A stretch of DNA of 64,000 nucleotides from an uncultured Bacilli bacterium (GTDB lineage: Bacteria; Bacillota_I; Bacilli_A; RF39; UBA660): contig CAKOSH010000003.1 of assembly GCA_934102215.1 (NCBI GenBank), positions 124,001 to 188,000 of the forward strand, given 5' to 3'. The translations under genes were made by a program, and so were the position numbers. The notes beneath the pieces are model-generated. The model searched no databases, had not been told where the DNA came from, and saw nothing but the letters and a program-made list of their open reading frames with translations. The stretch's first letter is position 1. Every line of letters begins with the position of its first letter. Shown piece by piece: positions 54,333 to 63,645 of the stretch.

Positions 54333-55047
54333 CTCTTTTATCTATTAATTTTAAGGCTTTTGGTGAATTACATTTTAGTGTTTGTGATTCAAGAACAAGA
54401 TATTTTTTATTATCACTTTGTACTTCCACAAGCTCAGTTTCATCATTTTCATTTGGTTTTCTTATGTCTCTTTTAACAATATTTACTGCATGATTATAAA
54501 ATTCATTATCAATATCTTCTCTTGTTATTTCTTCACCATTTTCTTTATAGAAAACTATATTTCCATGTTTTATTGATATACCTGATGTTATTTCACCATT
54601 TGTAATTCCAGTGTATAGAGGATTAGGAATATCTGGATATATGTCTTTATTTAGTCCTTTTTTGTATGCGAGTGATTCTTTTAATTGAGATATTAAATAT
54701 TGTATTCTTGCTCTATTTTTTCTTGCTTCTATTTGTGATGCCCTAAATTCTTCAGGAGTCATTCCTTCTTCTTTATCACTTTCATCAAACATTTCCATTT
54801 TTAATTTTAACATTAATATTTTTATATCTGCTGGTTTTTTATGCGCTAAAAGATTAAAATCAAGAACGTCTTTTTGAGCAAGTAAATATTCTATTTGTTT
54901 TAAATCAGTTATTCTTATGTATTTATTTTCTTGTTCATTTAATAAATGGTCTATTGCAAGTTCTAAAGGAAAATTTTCATCATATTGTGATAAATATTCT
55001 ATATCGTTTTTTCTTACATATAATTCTCCATTACTAATTATCTTCAT
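54319..55047 (-). CDS. Soluble protein of unknown function between ezrA and the type VII locus
   Basis: 242 residues with start at 55047 (MKIISNGELYVRKND), which has AGAAGTGAT before it. The sequence is charged, no membrane segments. Middle part helical (EEFRASQIEARKNRARIQYL), C-terminal beta strands with GEITSGISIKHGNIVFYKEN. Not recognised. It is bounded by its own terminator and, upstream, by the terminator of the type VII effector genes, so it is not clearly part of either unit. Confidence 0.55.
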   Translation of the reverse strand: MKIISNGELYVRKNDIEYLSQYDENFPLELAIDHLLNEQENKYIRITDLKQIEYLLAQKDVLDFNLLAHKKPADIKILMLKLKMEMFDESDKEEGMTPEEFRASQIEARKNRARIQYLISQLKESLAYKKGLNKDIYPDIPNPLYTGITNGEITSGISIKHGNIVFYKENGEEITREDIDNEFYNHAVNIVKRDIRKPNENDETELVEVQSDNKKYLVLESQTLKCNSPKALKLIDKRESNQ

Positions 55048-55091
55048 AATATCACTTCTTTCATTTTTGTATTTTAACACTTTTTATTGCA

Positions 55092-55125
55092 AAATAAAAG
55101 AGACTTTTAAACTAGTCTCTTATTA
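55092..55125 (-). terminator. Terminator closing the WXG100/partner operon
   Basis: AAGAGACT (55098-55105) and AGTCTCTT (55114-55121); TTATTTTGC follows on the minus strand. Confidence 0.7.
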
Positions 55126-55129
55126 TTTA

Positions 55130-56233
55130 TTAATTTATCATATCTATTCTACCGTGTGTAATTGTTGAATTATTTGTTTTGTTTGATGTACTAGGTCTTG
55201 TAGTTGTCGTAGTTGATGTACTTGGCTTTGGTGTAGTTGTCGTTGTACTAGTGCTTGTACTTGGCTTTGACACAGTTGTAGTTGTATTAGTATTTGTTGT
55301 TCCGCTGCTACTTGGTTTGTAAGAAGTTTTTATTGTGTCTATCGTTGCTTGTGGTTTATCATGAAGTGGGCCTGGATATGTTGAACCTTTTCCTTCATCA
55401 ATTACTTCTGGTTTACCATGAAGTGGACCTGGATATATTGAACCTTTTCCTTCATCAATTACTTCTGGTTTTCCATGATGTGGTCCTGGATATATTGAAC
55501 CTTTTCCTTCATCAATTACTTCTGGTTTTCCATGATGTGGACCTGGATATATTGAACCTTTTCCTTCATCGATTACTTCTGGTTTTCCATGATGTGGTCC
55601 TGGATATGTTGAACCTTTTCCTTCATCAATTACTTCTGGTTTTCCATGATGTGGGCCTGGATATGTTGAACCTTTTCCTTCATCGATTACTTCTGGTTTT
55701 CCATGATGTGGGCCAGGGTACTTGTTATTATTTTGTGAGCCTGATGTTCCTTGATTAGGTTTTGTTATCGTTCCGGTAGAACTTCCACCACTTGATGTGT
55801 TACCACCTCCAGTTGACGTACTACCTCCAGTTGATGTGTTACCACCTCCAGTTGATGTACTACCACCGCCTGTTGATGGTGTTGTACTGCTTCCTGCACC
55901 TACTGTTATTCCAAGTATTCCAGCAATCTCATTTGCAAAATTATTATCAAATTCATTTGTTATTGCTGATGATACTTCGTCATATTCATTTGTTACTGTT
56001 GTTAATAAGAAATCTGCTAATGTGTTTATTCTTGTATTTATATTTGTAAATATCTTATTAAATGAATTTAATACTGTTGTAGTATCAAGTCCACTTATTT
56101 GTAATGCCTCACTGCTCATTGTTAATGCAGTTACTATATCATTTTGATAAGCATCCATTATTATTGTTGCTTTATTTTTCATTCCTGATGCTATCAATTT
56201 TAATTCTTCACTGTTTACATAAATATCTGCCAT
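55130..56233 (-). CDS. Type VII secretion partner/substrate with 19-residue Pro/His/Gly repeats (copy B)
   Basis: 367 residues. Residues 1-110 are a helical domain (ADIYVNSEELKLIASGMKNK ... LDTTTVLNSFNKIFTNIN) that is clearly homologous to the other partner at 56554 and looks like a long WXG/LXG-class secretion domain. A Gly/Ser/Thr linker follows. Residues about 172-294 are six full and one broken copies of YPGPHHGKPEVIDEGKGST, then a Thr/Ser/Pro tail. No toxin domain or catalytic motif is visible. It probably leaves by the EssC machine together with the WXG100 protein encoded 7 bases upstream. Disordered, extended repeats suggest a surface or wall role. Confidence 0.72.
   Translation of the reverse strand: MADIYVNSEELKLIASGMKNKATIIMDAYQNDIVTALTMSSEALQISGLDTTTVLNSFNKIFTNINTRINTLADFLLTTVTNEYDEVSSAITNEFDNNFANEIAGILGITVGAGSSTTPSTGGGSTSTGGGNTSTGGSTSTGGGNTSSGGSSTGTITKPNQGTSGSQNNNKYPGPHHGKPEVIDEGKGSTYPGPHHGKPEVIDEGKGSTYPGPHHGKPEVIDEGKGSIYPGPHHGKPEVIDEGKGSIYPGPHHGKPEVIDEGKGSIYPGPLHGKPEVIDEGKGSTYPGPLHDKPQATIDTIKTSYKPSSSGTTNTNTTTTVSKPSTSTSTTTTTPKPSTSTTTTTRPSTSNKTNNSTITHGRIDMIN
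55352..55720 (-). repeat. 57-bp tandem repeat array encoding YPGPHHGKPEVIDEGKGST
   Basis: Six full units run down from 55720 in exact 57-base steps (55720-55664, 55663-55607, 55606-55550, 55549-55493, 55492-55436, 55435-55379), then a broken unit to 55352. Differences are a few silent changes plus His-to-Leu (YPGPLHG) in the last units and Thr/Ile at the final residue. Confidence 0.9.
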
Positions 56234-56240
56234 AATTCAC

Positions 56241-56537
56241 CTACAATCCATTCACACTTGTTGTGATTTTTTCTTGTGTTGCAACTATATTTTGTTGTGC
56301 TTTTAAATATGTTGCTGATAGAAGTTTTAATGCTTGCAATGCTTTATTCATGTCTACATCCATTTCTTCTACTTTAGCAATATATGCTTCACAATCTTTT
56401 CCTGCCCATGAACCTCTTATTTTTGCTATATCATCTGTTTTAATTGAGTTCCACGTTGTGCTTATTTGTTCCGTTGCTGTATTAATTTTTGTTATTATTG
56501 TATTAATTTGTTCTAATGATAATGATATCTTTGCCAT
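56241..56537 (-). CDS. WXG100 (EsxA-like) protein, copy B
   Basis: 98 residues, two helices joined by a turn with the W-x-G motif (RGSWAGKDCEAY, about residues 43-54), as in EsxA. The C-terminus QEKITTSVNGL lacks a clear YxxxD. It is the small secreted partner of type VII systems. The protein is identical to the one at 57653, and the DNA differs at only a few silent positions, which shows recent duplication or conversion. It is followed 7 bases later by its partner gene. Confidence 0.9.
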   Translation of the reverse strand: MAKISLSLEQINTIITKINTATEQISTTWNSIKTDDIAKIRGSWAGKDCEAYIAKVEEMDVDMNKALQALKLLSATYLKAQQNIVATQEKITTSVNGL

Positions 56538-56553
56538 TTTATTTTTCCTCCAT

Positions 56554-57645
56554 TTATCTTAAAATATTATTAGTACTCATTATTTCTGGTTTTGGTTTTG
56601 GTTGTACTGGTAACTCGTAAATTGGTCTTTTTACTGGATTTATTTTAATGTCATCTATTCTTGAATCTATTAAATTTTTCATATTACCATAATTTGGGTA
56701 ACTCATGTCTGGATCTATTCCACCAACTGAACCATTTCCATAAGATGGTGTTGTTATTCCTGTTGAAGTATTTGTCTCTGTTGAAGGTATGTTCATATTT
56801 GGTATATTGTTTTCACGTGAGTAACTCATTCCTGGATCAATATTTGCATCATTATTAGTTCCCGGGGTCAATGTTGTATTTCCTGGTAATGGTGTTGGTG
56901 TACTTATTGAGCCACCTGTTCCATGTATTGTTGTATCAGTACCTGTTGATGGACTATTTTCTCCAGGGTAACTAAATCCTGGATCTAACTCTTCACCTTT
57001 TGGCCATGGAGTTGCAATACCTGGCTTACTATCTCCTGGATTAGGAGCTGGATTTGGTAATGTTACTGGCTCACTCGCTGAATCGCTGCCTGATGTAGCA
57101 GTACCATTTCCAATTGAAGGGTTATTTCGATAACTATACTCAGGGTCTTTTCTTTTATTGCCATCATAATTTGTTCTATTTTCATCATTTGGTAGTGCAT
57201 TTGAACTATCTCCTGTTGAAGGTGTGCTTGGTTGACTAAATCCTGGATCTAACTCTTCACCTTTTGACCATGGAGTTGCAATACCACTATTATTTGTAAC
57301 TTTGCTTGCTCCCACTGATATACCTAATATTCCTGCTAACTCGTTTGCAAAATTATTATTAAATTCATTTGTGATTGATGCTGTTGTACTATCATACTCA
57401 TTTGCTACTGTTGTTGATAAGAAATCCGCTAATGTACTTATTCTAGTATTGATATTCATGAATATCTTATTAAACGAATTTAGTAGTGTCGTTGTATCAA
57501 GGCCACTTATTTGTAAGCATTCTCCTCCCATAAGTATTGCACTTGATGCATCATTTTGATATGACTCTATTATATTTGCCGCTTTAACTTTCATTCCTGA
57601 TGCAATTAATTTTAATTCTTCACTATTTACATAAATATCTGCCAT
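56554..57645 (-). CDS. Type VII secretion partner/substrate, Pro/Ser/Gly-rich tail (copy A)
   Basis: 363 residues. The first 112 residues resemble those of the 55130 protein (ADIYVNSEELKLIASGMKVK, SGLDTTTLLNSFNKIF, FANELAGILGISVGA). The remaining 250 residues are low-complexity and unlike copy B: two repeats of IATPWSKGEELDPGFS, Thr/Ser/Gly/Asn-rich spacers, and a YPNYGNMKNLIDSRIDDIKI end. So the modules keep the secretion domain and swap the tail. No enzyme motif is seen. It follows the WXG100 gene (57653) by 7 bases, with the ribosome site overlapping that gene's stop. Confidence 0.7.
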   Translation of the reverse strand: MADIYVNSEELKLIASGMKVKAANIIESYQNDASSAILMGGECLQISGLDTTTLLNSFNKIFMNINTRISTLADFLSTTVANEYDSTTASITNEFNNNFANELAGILGISVGASKVTNNSGIATPWSKGEELDPGFSQPSTPSTGDSSNALPNDENRTNYDGNKRKDPEYSYRNNPSIGNGTATSGSDSASEPVTLPNPAPNPGDSKPGIATPWPKGEELDPGFSYPGENSPSTGTDTTIHGTGGSISTPTPLPGNTTLTPGTNNDANIDPGMSYSRENNIPNMNIPSTETNTSTGITTPSYGNGSVGGIDPDMSYPNYGNMKNLIDSRIDDIKINPVKRPIYELPVQPKPKPEIMSTNNILR

Positions 57646-57652
57646 AATTCAC

Positions 57653-57949
57653 CTACAATCCATTCACACTTGTTGTGATTTTTTCTTGTGTTGCAACTAT
57701 ATTTTGTTGTGCTTTTAAATATGTTGCTGATAGAAGTTTTAATGCTTGCAATGCTTTATTCATGTCTACATCCATTTCTTCTACTTTAGCAATATATGCT
57801 TCACAATCTTTTCCTGCCCATGAACCTCTTATTTTTGCTATATCATCTGTTTTAATTGAATTCCACGTTGTACTTATTTGTTCCGTTGCTGTATTAATTT
57901 TTGTTATTATCGTATTAATTTGTTCTAATGATAATGATATCTTTGCCAT
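57653..57949 (-). CDS. WXG100 (EsxA-like) protein, copy A
   Basis: 98 residues, identical in protein to the 56241 copy. Helix-turn-helix with SWAGKD at the turn. It opens the four-gene unit WXG100-partner-WXG100-partner, led by a good promoter at 57974-58002 and GGAGGAATAAA ribosome site. Expected to be exported by EssC as a dimer, helping its partner. Confidence 0.92.
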   Translation of the reverse strand: MAKISLSLEQINTIITKINTATEQISTTWNSIKTDDIAKIRGSWAGKDCEAYIAKVEEMDVDMNKALQALKLLSATYLKAQQNIVATQEKITTSVNGL

Positions 57950-57973
57950 TTTATTCCTCCATATTATATTATT

Positions 57974-58002
57974 ATTTTACAATAATTTTATTTGATTGTC
58001 TA
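57974..58002 (-). promoter_or_regulatory. Promoter of the WXG100/partner operon
   Basis: TAGACA (57997-58002), 17-bp spacer, TAAAAT (57974-57979) on the minus strand. Confidence 0.6.
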
Positions 58003-58005
58003 TTA

Positions 58006-58314
58006 TTATTTATTTATTTCTGAAATTGATGCAGCTAAATCTTCAAAATTATGTGCTAATTCTTTTTCAATAATTCCATATTCTTTTATAACATTATTAC
58101 TTATAAAATATGTCATTTGTTTTAATTTACTAATATTTTCAGTAAAATTCATTTCATATTCATTAAAATATTTACTTGCTTCTTCTGCATAGTCACCCAA
58201 TGCAACAAAATTATTGCATGATTCTTTTAAATCTATATTAGCAAGTTCTAATGTATGAATATTACTTTCTATTAATGAAACTATAACTGTAAGTACTGTT
58301 GTATCTACTTTCAT
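58006..58314 (-). CDS. Small helical type VII-associated protein
   Basis: 102 residues, ATG at 58314 with AAGGAG before it. Almost all helix (TVLTVIVSLIESNIHTLELA, DYAEEASKYFNEYEMNF, EKELAHNFEDLAASISEI), the size and shape of an ESAT-6-like hairpin, but no W-x-G. It may be a WXG-like partner or chaperone of the system, by position between essC and the WXG100 genes. Its own promoter lies at 58339-58367. Confidence 0.6.
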   Translation of the reverse strand: MKVDTTVLTVIVSLIESNIHTLELANIDLKESCNNFVALGDYAEEASKYFNEYEMNFTENISKLKQMTYFISNNVIKEYGIIEKELAHNFEDLAASISEINK

Positions 58315-58338
58315 ATTCACTCCTTATCTTATATATAT

Positions 58339-58367
58339 ATTTTATAACAATTATCAGGTTTTGTCCA
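58339..58367 (-). promoter_or_regulatory. Promoter of the 58006 gene
   Basis: TGGACA (58362-58367), 17-bp spacer, TAAAAT (58339-58344) on the minus strand, directly after the cutA-side terminator. Confidence 0.55.
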
Positions 58368-58369
58368 TT

Positions 58370-58393
58370 AAAAAGGACTCTTTTGAGTCCAAT
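58370..58393 (-). terminator. Intrinsic terminator after the broken cutA gene
   Basis: GGACTC and GAGTCC around an AAAA loop, followed by TTTTTAATGG on the minus strand. It separates the yukD-essC-cutA transcript from the downstream genes. Confidence 0.75.
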
Positions 58394-58397
58394 TATT

Positions 58398-58736
58398 TTA
58401 TAATGTATATGTTTGCTTATTTGATTTAGTTTCATCATTAATCCAATCTAAATATTCTCTACTTGGACTTGATAAATTAAATATAGCAAATTCAAAAACT
58501 TCATAACTATGTATATCTTTTATAACATTATAAATATCATTAATAAATTCTCTTTTAGTTTTTAATAATAATATATATTCTTTTTTGCTAGTTCTTTTTC
58601 CTTTATAATTCTAGGTACTATTACTTGTTAAAACTTGAGAACTAGCAACTAACTTATTATCAAGTAATACTTTTACTGATTCATCTACTTCTTTTTTACT
58701 GCCAAAAGCTATTTCAATCATTATATAATTATTCAT
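58398..58736 (-). pseudogene. cutA: CutA1-like gene interrupted by an in-frame TAG
   Basis: Reading from the ATG at 58734-58736 to the TAA at 58398-58400 gives 112 codons in one unbroken frame except for TAG at codon 42 (58611-58613). The first part (MIEIAFGSKKEVDESVKVLL) and the part after the stop (NYKGKRTSKKEYILLLKTKR, then IHSYEVFEFAIF and YLDWINDE) match CutA1, a trimeric protein linked to divalent metal tolerance. The stop stands where CutA has a conserved Trp (S-x-Y/x-W-x-GK), so one base change TGG to TAG explains it. The gene begins one base after essC stops. Either a fresh pseudogene, a read-through codon or a sequencing error. Confidence 0.8.
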
Positions 58737-58737
58737 A

Positions 58738-61700
58738 CTATTTCTCTCCTAGTACAATATTATCTATTATTTTTACATATTCTGCATTACCATTCTTAAT
58801 AACATAACAATAATCATTTGGTGTTTCTTTACTAAATGAGTCTAATTTATTATTAATTCTAAAATTATATTGAGTAGATATTCCATTTCCTATCCATATT
58901 CCATTATTTAAATTAATATTCTTTTTAAACCATTGTTCATATTCTAATGTTTTTAGATTAGTTGCTGTATCTATGAATATAAAGTCTATTACTTCAAGTT
59001 CTTTTGCTTTAGTGATAAGTTCTTCAAATTCATGAGATGAATCTTTATCTAATTTAGATATAAAGTTTGTTATACCAATTATCATACATACTACTCTATC
59101 TTGTTTATTAAATATATCTTTATCATAATTATTATTTATATATTCTTGTTCTTTATTATTTATATATTCTTTTAACCAGTTAAATATATTTATATAAACT
59201 TTATTATTATAATTAGTGTTGTTTATTATATCTTCTTTTATGTCTATATCTTCTGTATTTATTACTATTGTATATAGTTTTTTATTTAAAAATTCATATA
59301 ATAAATTATTTACTACTTTAGTACTACTAAATATATCATTACCTGTTAATAATGTAATATAGTTTTTATTGAAATCTAGTTTACTTATTTCAAGTGTTTC
59401 TTTATTTAGACCTATTGGACACTCTGTATCTTTAAGTGTACTTAAATCTAATTCATTATAGTTAATTGTATCAGGTAAAACTGGTATTCGTCTTGCTTTT
59501 ACAGGATATTTTTGATTATAAATATTTATTATTTCTTTTATACTATTGTTTATATTATCTATATCAGTTACTACTGCTGTTTGGAATTCATAAATATTAT
59601 CTTCTTTTATAATACCTCTACCATATATATTTGATGGGTATGTCTTTTTAACATTACCAAATATTGTACTATAATCGTCTTCTTTATTTTGATTTAATGC
59701 ATATATATTACCAAAGTTTTGTTTAAGTTTACTCTTTAATCCATTTGGAGTACTACATGTTATTATGAAATATATTCCATATTTATTACATTCTCTTGTA
59801 AGCATTACTAATCTTTCATAATATTTTTCATACATTTCATCAAATAATTCAAAATTATTTATGATAACTACTAGTGCTGGAATAATTGTTTTATTATTTT
59901 TAATATATGAAGTATATTCTCCATTATATTGATAGAATAATTGCTTTCTTTTATCTAGTTCTTTTTCTATAAGTTTAAATAGATTTTCTATCTTTTCTTC
60001 ATCTTCTCTATTAATTATGTCTCCAATGATATTAGCATTTTCAAATATTCTCACGATAGAAGAGCCAAAATCTATAACATAGTAATTTAATTCTTCTGGT
60101 GAATAATAGATAAGTGATGAATAAAGAATTGTTGTTATAAAGTTTTCTTTTCCACTTCCACTTACTCCATATATAACACTATTTCCTTTATCTGTAAGTG
60201 ATAATGTAAGTAGTTTTTGTTCTTGATTACTTGGTACATCATATTCGCCAACTATTAAATCAATATTATATGGTTTTTTATTATAATTGTATTTTTTTAT
60301 TAAAGATGAAATATAAATTATACTTGATAATCTTTCTAACCATAGTGGTTTTACTATTAGATTTTTTTCTTTTGCTGTTTTATCTAAATATTTAACAATG
60401 TTTACTAGTTCTTCTCCTAGTTGTTCATTTACTACGAATGTATTATTTTTTGTTGATGTTGTTTTTATTACATTGCCTATATTATCTATGAATTCTATAT
60501 TTGAATCTATTGTTTTTTTAGCTTTATCAAGTGGTATATATTTTCCTCCTGTATATGCTGATTGTCCTAAAACAAATATTTCATTGTAACCTACTTGGAA
60601 ATAGAATCTACCTATATTATTTATATATGCAGCATCTGAACATTTAATTATTTCATTTGAATCAACTTTATCTTGTACTTTCATGCATATTCTAAATCTT
60701 GTGTTACTCCAAATTTGTGGGTCAACTATTCCACTTGGTTTTTGTGTTGCGAGTATTAAGTGTATTCCAAGACTTCTACCTATACGTGCTGTACTTATAA
60801 GTTGTTCCATAAATTCATATTTCTGCATTTTAAGTTCAGCAAATTCATCGCAAATTATAAATAGATGAGATATTGGTTCATTAACTATCTTTTCTCTATA
60901 CATTCTTTGATATTTATAAATATCTATTGTACTTTCACCAGTAAGTTCTCTTGTTTTATTAAATATTTCTTGTCTACGTTTAAGTTCACTTTCAATTGAT
61001 GCAAAACTTCTATTCATATCATTAGTATCTAAATTAGTTATTGTTCCGACTAAATGAGGAAGCTTTATATTACTATTATCAAAAGCACCAGCAAGTCCTC
61101 CACCTTTATAATCTATAAGTATAAATTGTACTTCTTCAGGACTATAATTTATCGCAAGAGATAAAATAAAGGTGATTATGAATTCGCTTTTACCACTACC
61201 AGTAGAACCAGCAATAAGTCCATGAGGTCCATGAAAATTCTCATGTGTATCTAATATTATCAATTCACCATTTTTGCCTATTCCAACAGGTGCTTGTAAA
61301 TTAATAGTTGGATTATTTTGCTCCCATCTTGATGAAGCATTTAATTGTTCAACTTTACCAACATCATACATTTCTAAGAATCCTAGTTTACTTGGAATTT
61401 TACCATCAATACTATCTTCTATATCTATTGGCATATTAGATAATATATGAGAACAACTATCATAATCGATATCTTCTTTTAAATTAATATTGAATTCTAT
61501 ATTTTCTTGTTCAGTTGATTTAGTATTTTGAAGTACACCTTTTTCTACATTTAATTTTATAAATGAATTACACTCACTTGGTAGATTAGTTATTTTATTG
61601 TCTGCGATTAATAAACTAAATCCAAAATAGTTTTCATTATCAAGTATTTTCTTTATGATACTGTAATCTCTTATTTTCTTGAAATTATTTGTTATTATTA

Positions 61701-63354
61701 GATACGTTTTATCAAGTTTAGAGTTTTTATCATCTTTAAACTTTTCTACTCTTTCATTATAAACTCTATCTAAGTAGTAGCATATTTCTTTATATTCGTT
61801 AGTATGTGTTCCAAAGAATCTCATCTTTTTATCATCTTTAAATAAGTGTGGTAAACTCTTTAAAAAATCAAAATAATGAGCATTTTCTTCATCAGTTAGT
61901 ATTACTATTTTTAAATTATCGTAACTTTGAAATGCTAAAAGTTGAATTAGTATTTGTTTTAAATATTCATGTACAATTACATCTTCACCTATGAATGCAC
62001 TTATATAATTTTTAATAAATGAATATACAACTGGTACATTTTCAAGCATTTTCTTTTCATTATATAGTTCTTTTATCTTTTCTTCTAGGTTATCTTTTTC
62101 CATTTGAAAGTGTTCTTCTGGAACTGGAAGATTTATAAACATATTATATGTACCATTTCCTAGATTAACGCATAAGTAATCTTCATCTTCTATTCTTCTT
62201 TCCCAAAGTGTTGTATAGTTCCTTAATATTACTTCACTACATTCTTTAGTACTTAAATATTTATTGCATAATATATTTTTTTGCTCTGTTTTAGCATCAT
62301 TTATGATTTTTCTTTTTGATTCTAAATATTCAGTATACTTTTCTGTCTTCTCTTTTTCTTGTTTCTTAGTCATCTTTTTTGTATACATTCTTGTAAGAAG
62401 TGGCCATATTATGACACCAGCAAGCATTGCAAAACATATTATAAGTGATGGCATTGCTTGTGCCCATGTTACTTGATTATTTAAAACATTTTGTAGTGCC
62501 ATGTAGCCCATTAGTAATGATGTTAAAGACATAGTAATCATTGGCCCTATCGTTAAAAGTAATGGCATTTTATTTTCAGGCATCTTTGATGGTGGATTAT
62601 CTATCTTAATATCAAGAGGTTTAATTGTACTTACAAATCTTGGTTTCTTATTGAAATAATCTTTTTCTTCATATAGTGGATATTCTATTTCTTCATCATC
62701 TTCATTATATTCACTATTAACTATAGATTTAACACTCTTTTCTACTAAATTAACTTTAGCAGTATTATCTACAAATAAATATCTTTCAAGTATATTATCT
62801 ATTTCTTCATAATAAATAATTCTAAGTCCATTTATGAAAAGAATATCTCCATTCTTTAATTTTGTATTAGAATTTATTCTTGAATTATTTTTATATATTG
62901 GTGTATTTATTTCATTACTAATATTTACTATAACATCATTTTCTGCTAAAGTAAGTGTTAAAGTAATATCTTCTAAAGTATTATAAACTATATTATTAGA
63001 TTCATTTTTACCTATTGTTATCTTATTAATAATTGAATTATTTATTGAATATGAAGTGTTATTTAGCTCAATACTACTTGTATAAAATTTTAATTTGGTT
63101 TTAGTAGTTGTATTATATATAGTATAGAATTTATTTAATTCAAGTGTTACATTATCTATCTTATTATCTTCTATATCTACTGTATAGCTTTCATTATTGT
63201 TAACTATTTTCCATTTATTATTTTCTGCTTCTATAGATATTAAATTTGATTTATTACCATTTATATCAAAATCTTTTATCCAAAATGTTCCTTCTATAGT
63301 TTTTGGTAACAATAAATCTTCTATTAATCTACTTCTTATAATTGATATTCTCAT
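58738..63354 (-). CDS. essC: Type VII secretion ATPase EssC
   Basis: 1538 residues, the motor of the Firmicutes type VII (T7b/Ess) system. N-terminal FHA-like beta domains cover about residues 1-200, two membrane helices lie near 270-320 (LLLTIGPMITMSLTSLLMGY, SLIICFAMLAGVIIWPLL). Then come three FtsK/SpoIIIE-like ATPase domains. The first has Walker A IAGSTGSGKSEFI near residue 713 and the Walker B LFIICDEFAEL; the second has IYGVSGSGKENFI near 1063; the third (near 1340-1538) is degenerate. The usual EsaA/EssA/EssB genes are not in the window. It is the second gene of the unit, 13 bases after the YukD-like gene. Confidence 0.95.
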   Translation of the reverse strand: MRISIIRSRLIEDLLLPKTIEGTFWIKDFDINGNKSNLISIEAENNKWKIVNNNESYTVDIEDNKIDNVTLELNKFYTIYNTTTKTKLKFYTSSIELNNTSYSINNSIINKITIGKNESNNIVYNTLEDITLTLTLAENDVIVNISNEINTPIYKNNSRINSNTKLKNGDILFINGLRIIYYEEIDNILERYLFVDNTAKVNLVEKSVKSIVNSEYNEDDEEIEYPLYEEKDYFNKKPRFVSTIKPLDIKIDNPPSKMPENKMPLLLTIGPMITMSLTSLLMGYMALQNVLNNQVTWAQAMPSLIICFAMLAGVIIWPLLTRMYTKKMTKKQEKEKTEKYTEYLESKRKIINDAKTEQKNILCNKYLSTKECSEVILRNYTTLWERRIEDEDYLCVNLGNGTYNMFINLPVPEEHFQMEKDNLEEKIKELYNEKKMLENVPVVYSFIKNYISAFIGEDVIVHEYLKQILIQLLAFQSYDNLKIVILTDEENAHYFDFLKSLPHLFKDDKKMRFFGTHTNEYKEICYYLDRVYNERVEKFKDDKNSKLDKTYLIITNNFKKIRDYSIIKKILDNENYFGFSLLIADNKITNLPSECNSFIKLNVEKGVLQNTKSTEQENIEFNINLKEDIDYDSCSHILSNMPIDIEDSIDGKIPSKLGFLEMYDVGKVEQLNASSRWEQNNPTINLQAPVGIGKNGELIILDTHENFHGPHGLIAGSTGSGKSEFIITFILSLAINYSPEEVQFILIDYKGGGLAGAFDNSNIKLPHLVGTITNLDTNDMNRSFASIESELKRRQEIFNKTRELTGESTIDIYKYQRMYREKIVNEPISHLFIICDEFAELKMQKYEFMEQLISTARIGRSLGIHLILATQKPSGIVDPQIWSNTRFRICMKVQDKVDSNEIIKCSDAAYINNIGRFYFQVGYNEIFVLGQSAYTGGKYIPLDKAKKTIDSNIEFIDNIGNVIKTTSTKNNTFVVNEQLGEELVNIVKYLDKTAKEKNLIVKPLWLERLSSIIYISSLIKKYNYNKKPYNIDLIVGEYDVPSNQEQKLLTLSLTDKGNSVIYGVSGSGKENFITTILYSSLIYYSPEELNYYVIDFGSSIVRIFENANIIGDIINREDEEKIENLFKLIEKELDKRKQLFYQYNGEYTSYIKNNKTIIPALVVIINNFELFDEMYEKYYERLVMLTRECNKYGIYFIITCSTPNGLKSKLKQNFGNIYALNQNKEDDYSTIFGNVKKTYPSNIYGRGIIKEDNIYEFQTAVVTDIDNINNSIKEIINIYNQKYPVKARRIPVLPDTINYNELDLSTLKDTECPIGLNKETLEISKLDFNKNYITLLTGNDIFSSTKVVNNLLYEFLNKKLYTIVINTEDIDIKEDIINNTNYNNKVYINIFNWLKEYINNKEQEYINNNYDKDIFNKQDRVVCMIIGITNFISKLDKDSSHEFEELITKAKELEVIDFIFIDTATNLKTLEYEQWFKKNINLNNGIWIGNGISTQYNFRINNKLDSFSKETPNDYCYVIKNGNAEYVKIIDNIVLGEK

Positions 63355-63367
63355 TATTACGTCCTTT

Positions 63368-63622
63368 CTATAGAATGATTAACTTTGTATCATTTTTAAT
63401 ATTAGTATCTTTAATCATTTTATTATTGTCATATTCTTCTTTTGTATCTTTATTTATAAATTTAACATCATTTATTGTTTTAACATATACATTATTAGTA
63501 ATTGTTTTTAACGATTCTAATATTGATGTTTTTATTGTTCCTACTTTTTTATTATTTGGTATAAATAAATCACATTCATATTCTATTTCTGGTACTATTA
63601 TTGTTATTAAAAACTTATTCAT
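63368..63622 (-). CDS. YukD/EsaB-like ubiquitin-fold protein
   Basis: 84 residues from the ATG at 63622, which has AGGTGAAG before it. The sequence has the beta-grasp pattern of YukD/EsaB (NKFLITIIVPEIEYECDLFI, KKVGTIKTSILESLKT, IKNDTKLIIL). These small ubiquitin-like proteins are regulators or cofactors of type VII secretion and sit before essC in many Bacilli. Sequence similarity is weak, the call rests mainly on fold pattern, size and position. Confidence 0.72.
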   Translation of the reverse strand: MNKFLITIIVPEIEYECDLFIPNNKKVGTIKTSILESLKTITNNVYVKTINDVKFINKDTKEEYDNNKMIKDTNIKNDTKLIIL

Positions 63623-63645
63623 ATCTTCACCTATTCTATATAAGA

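Noticed and set aside
55130..57645. Partner proteins as LXG toxins with an immunity gene
   Set aside because: No nuclease, NADase or other toxin motif in the tails and no small immunity-like gene follows either of them.
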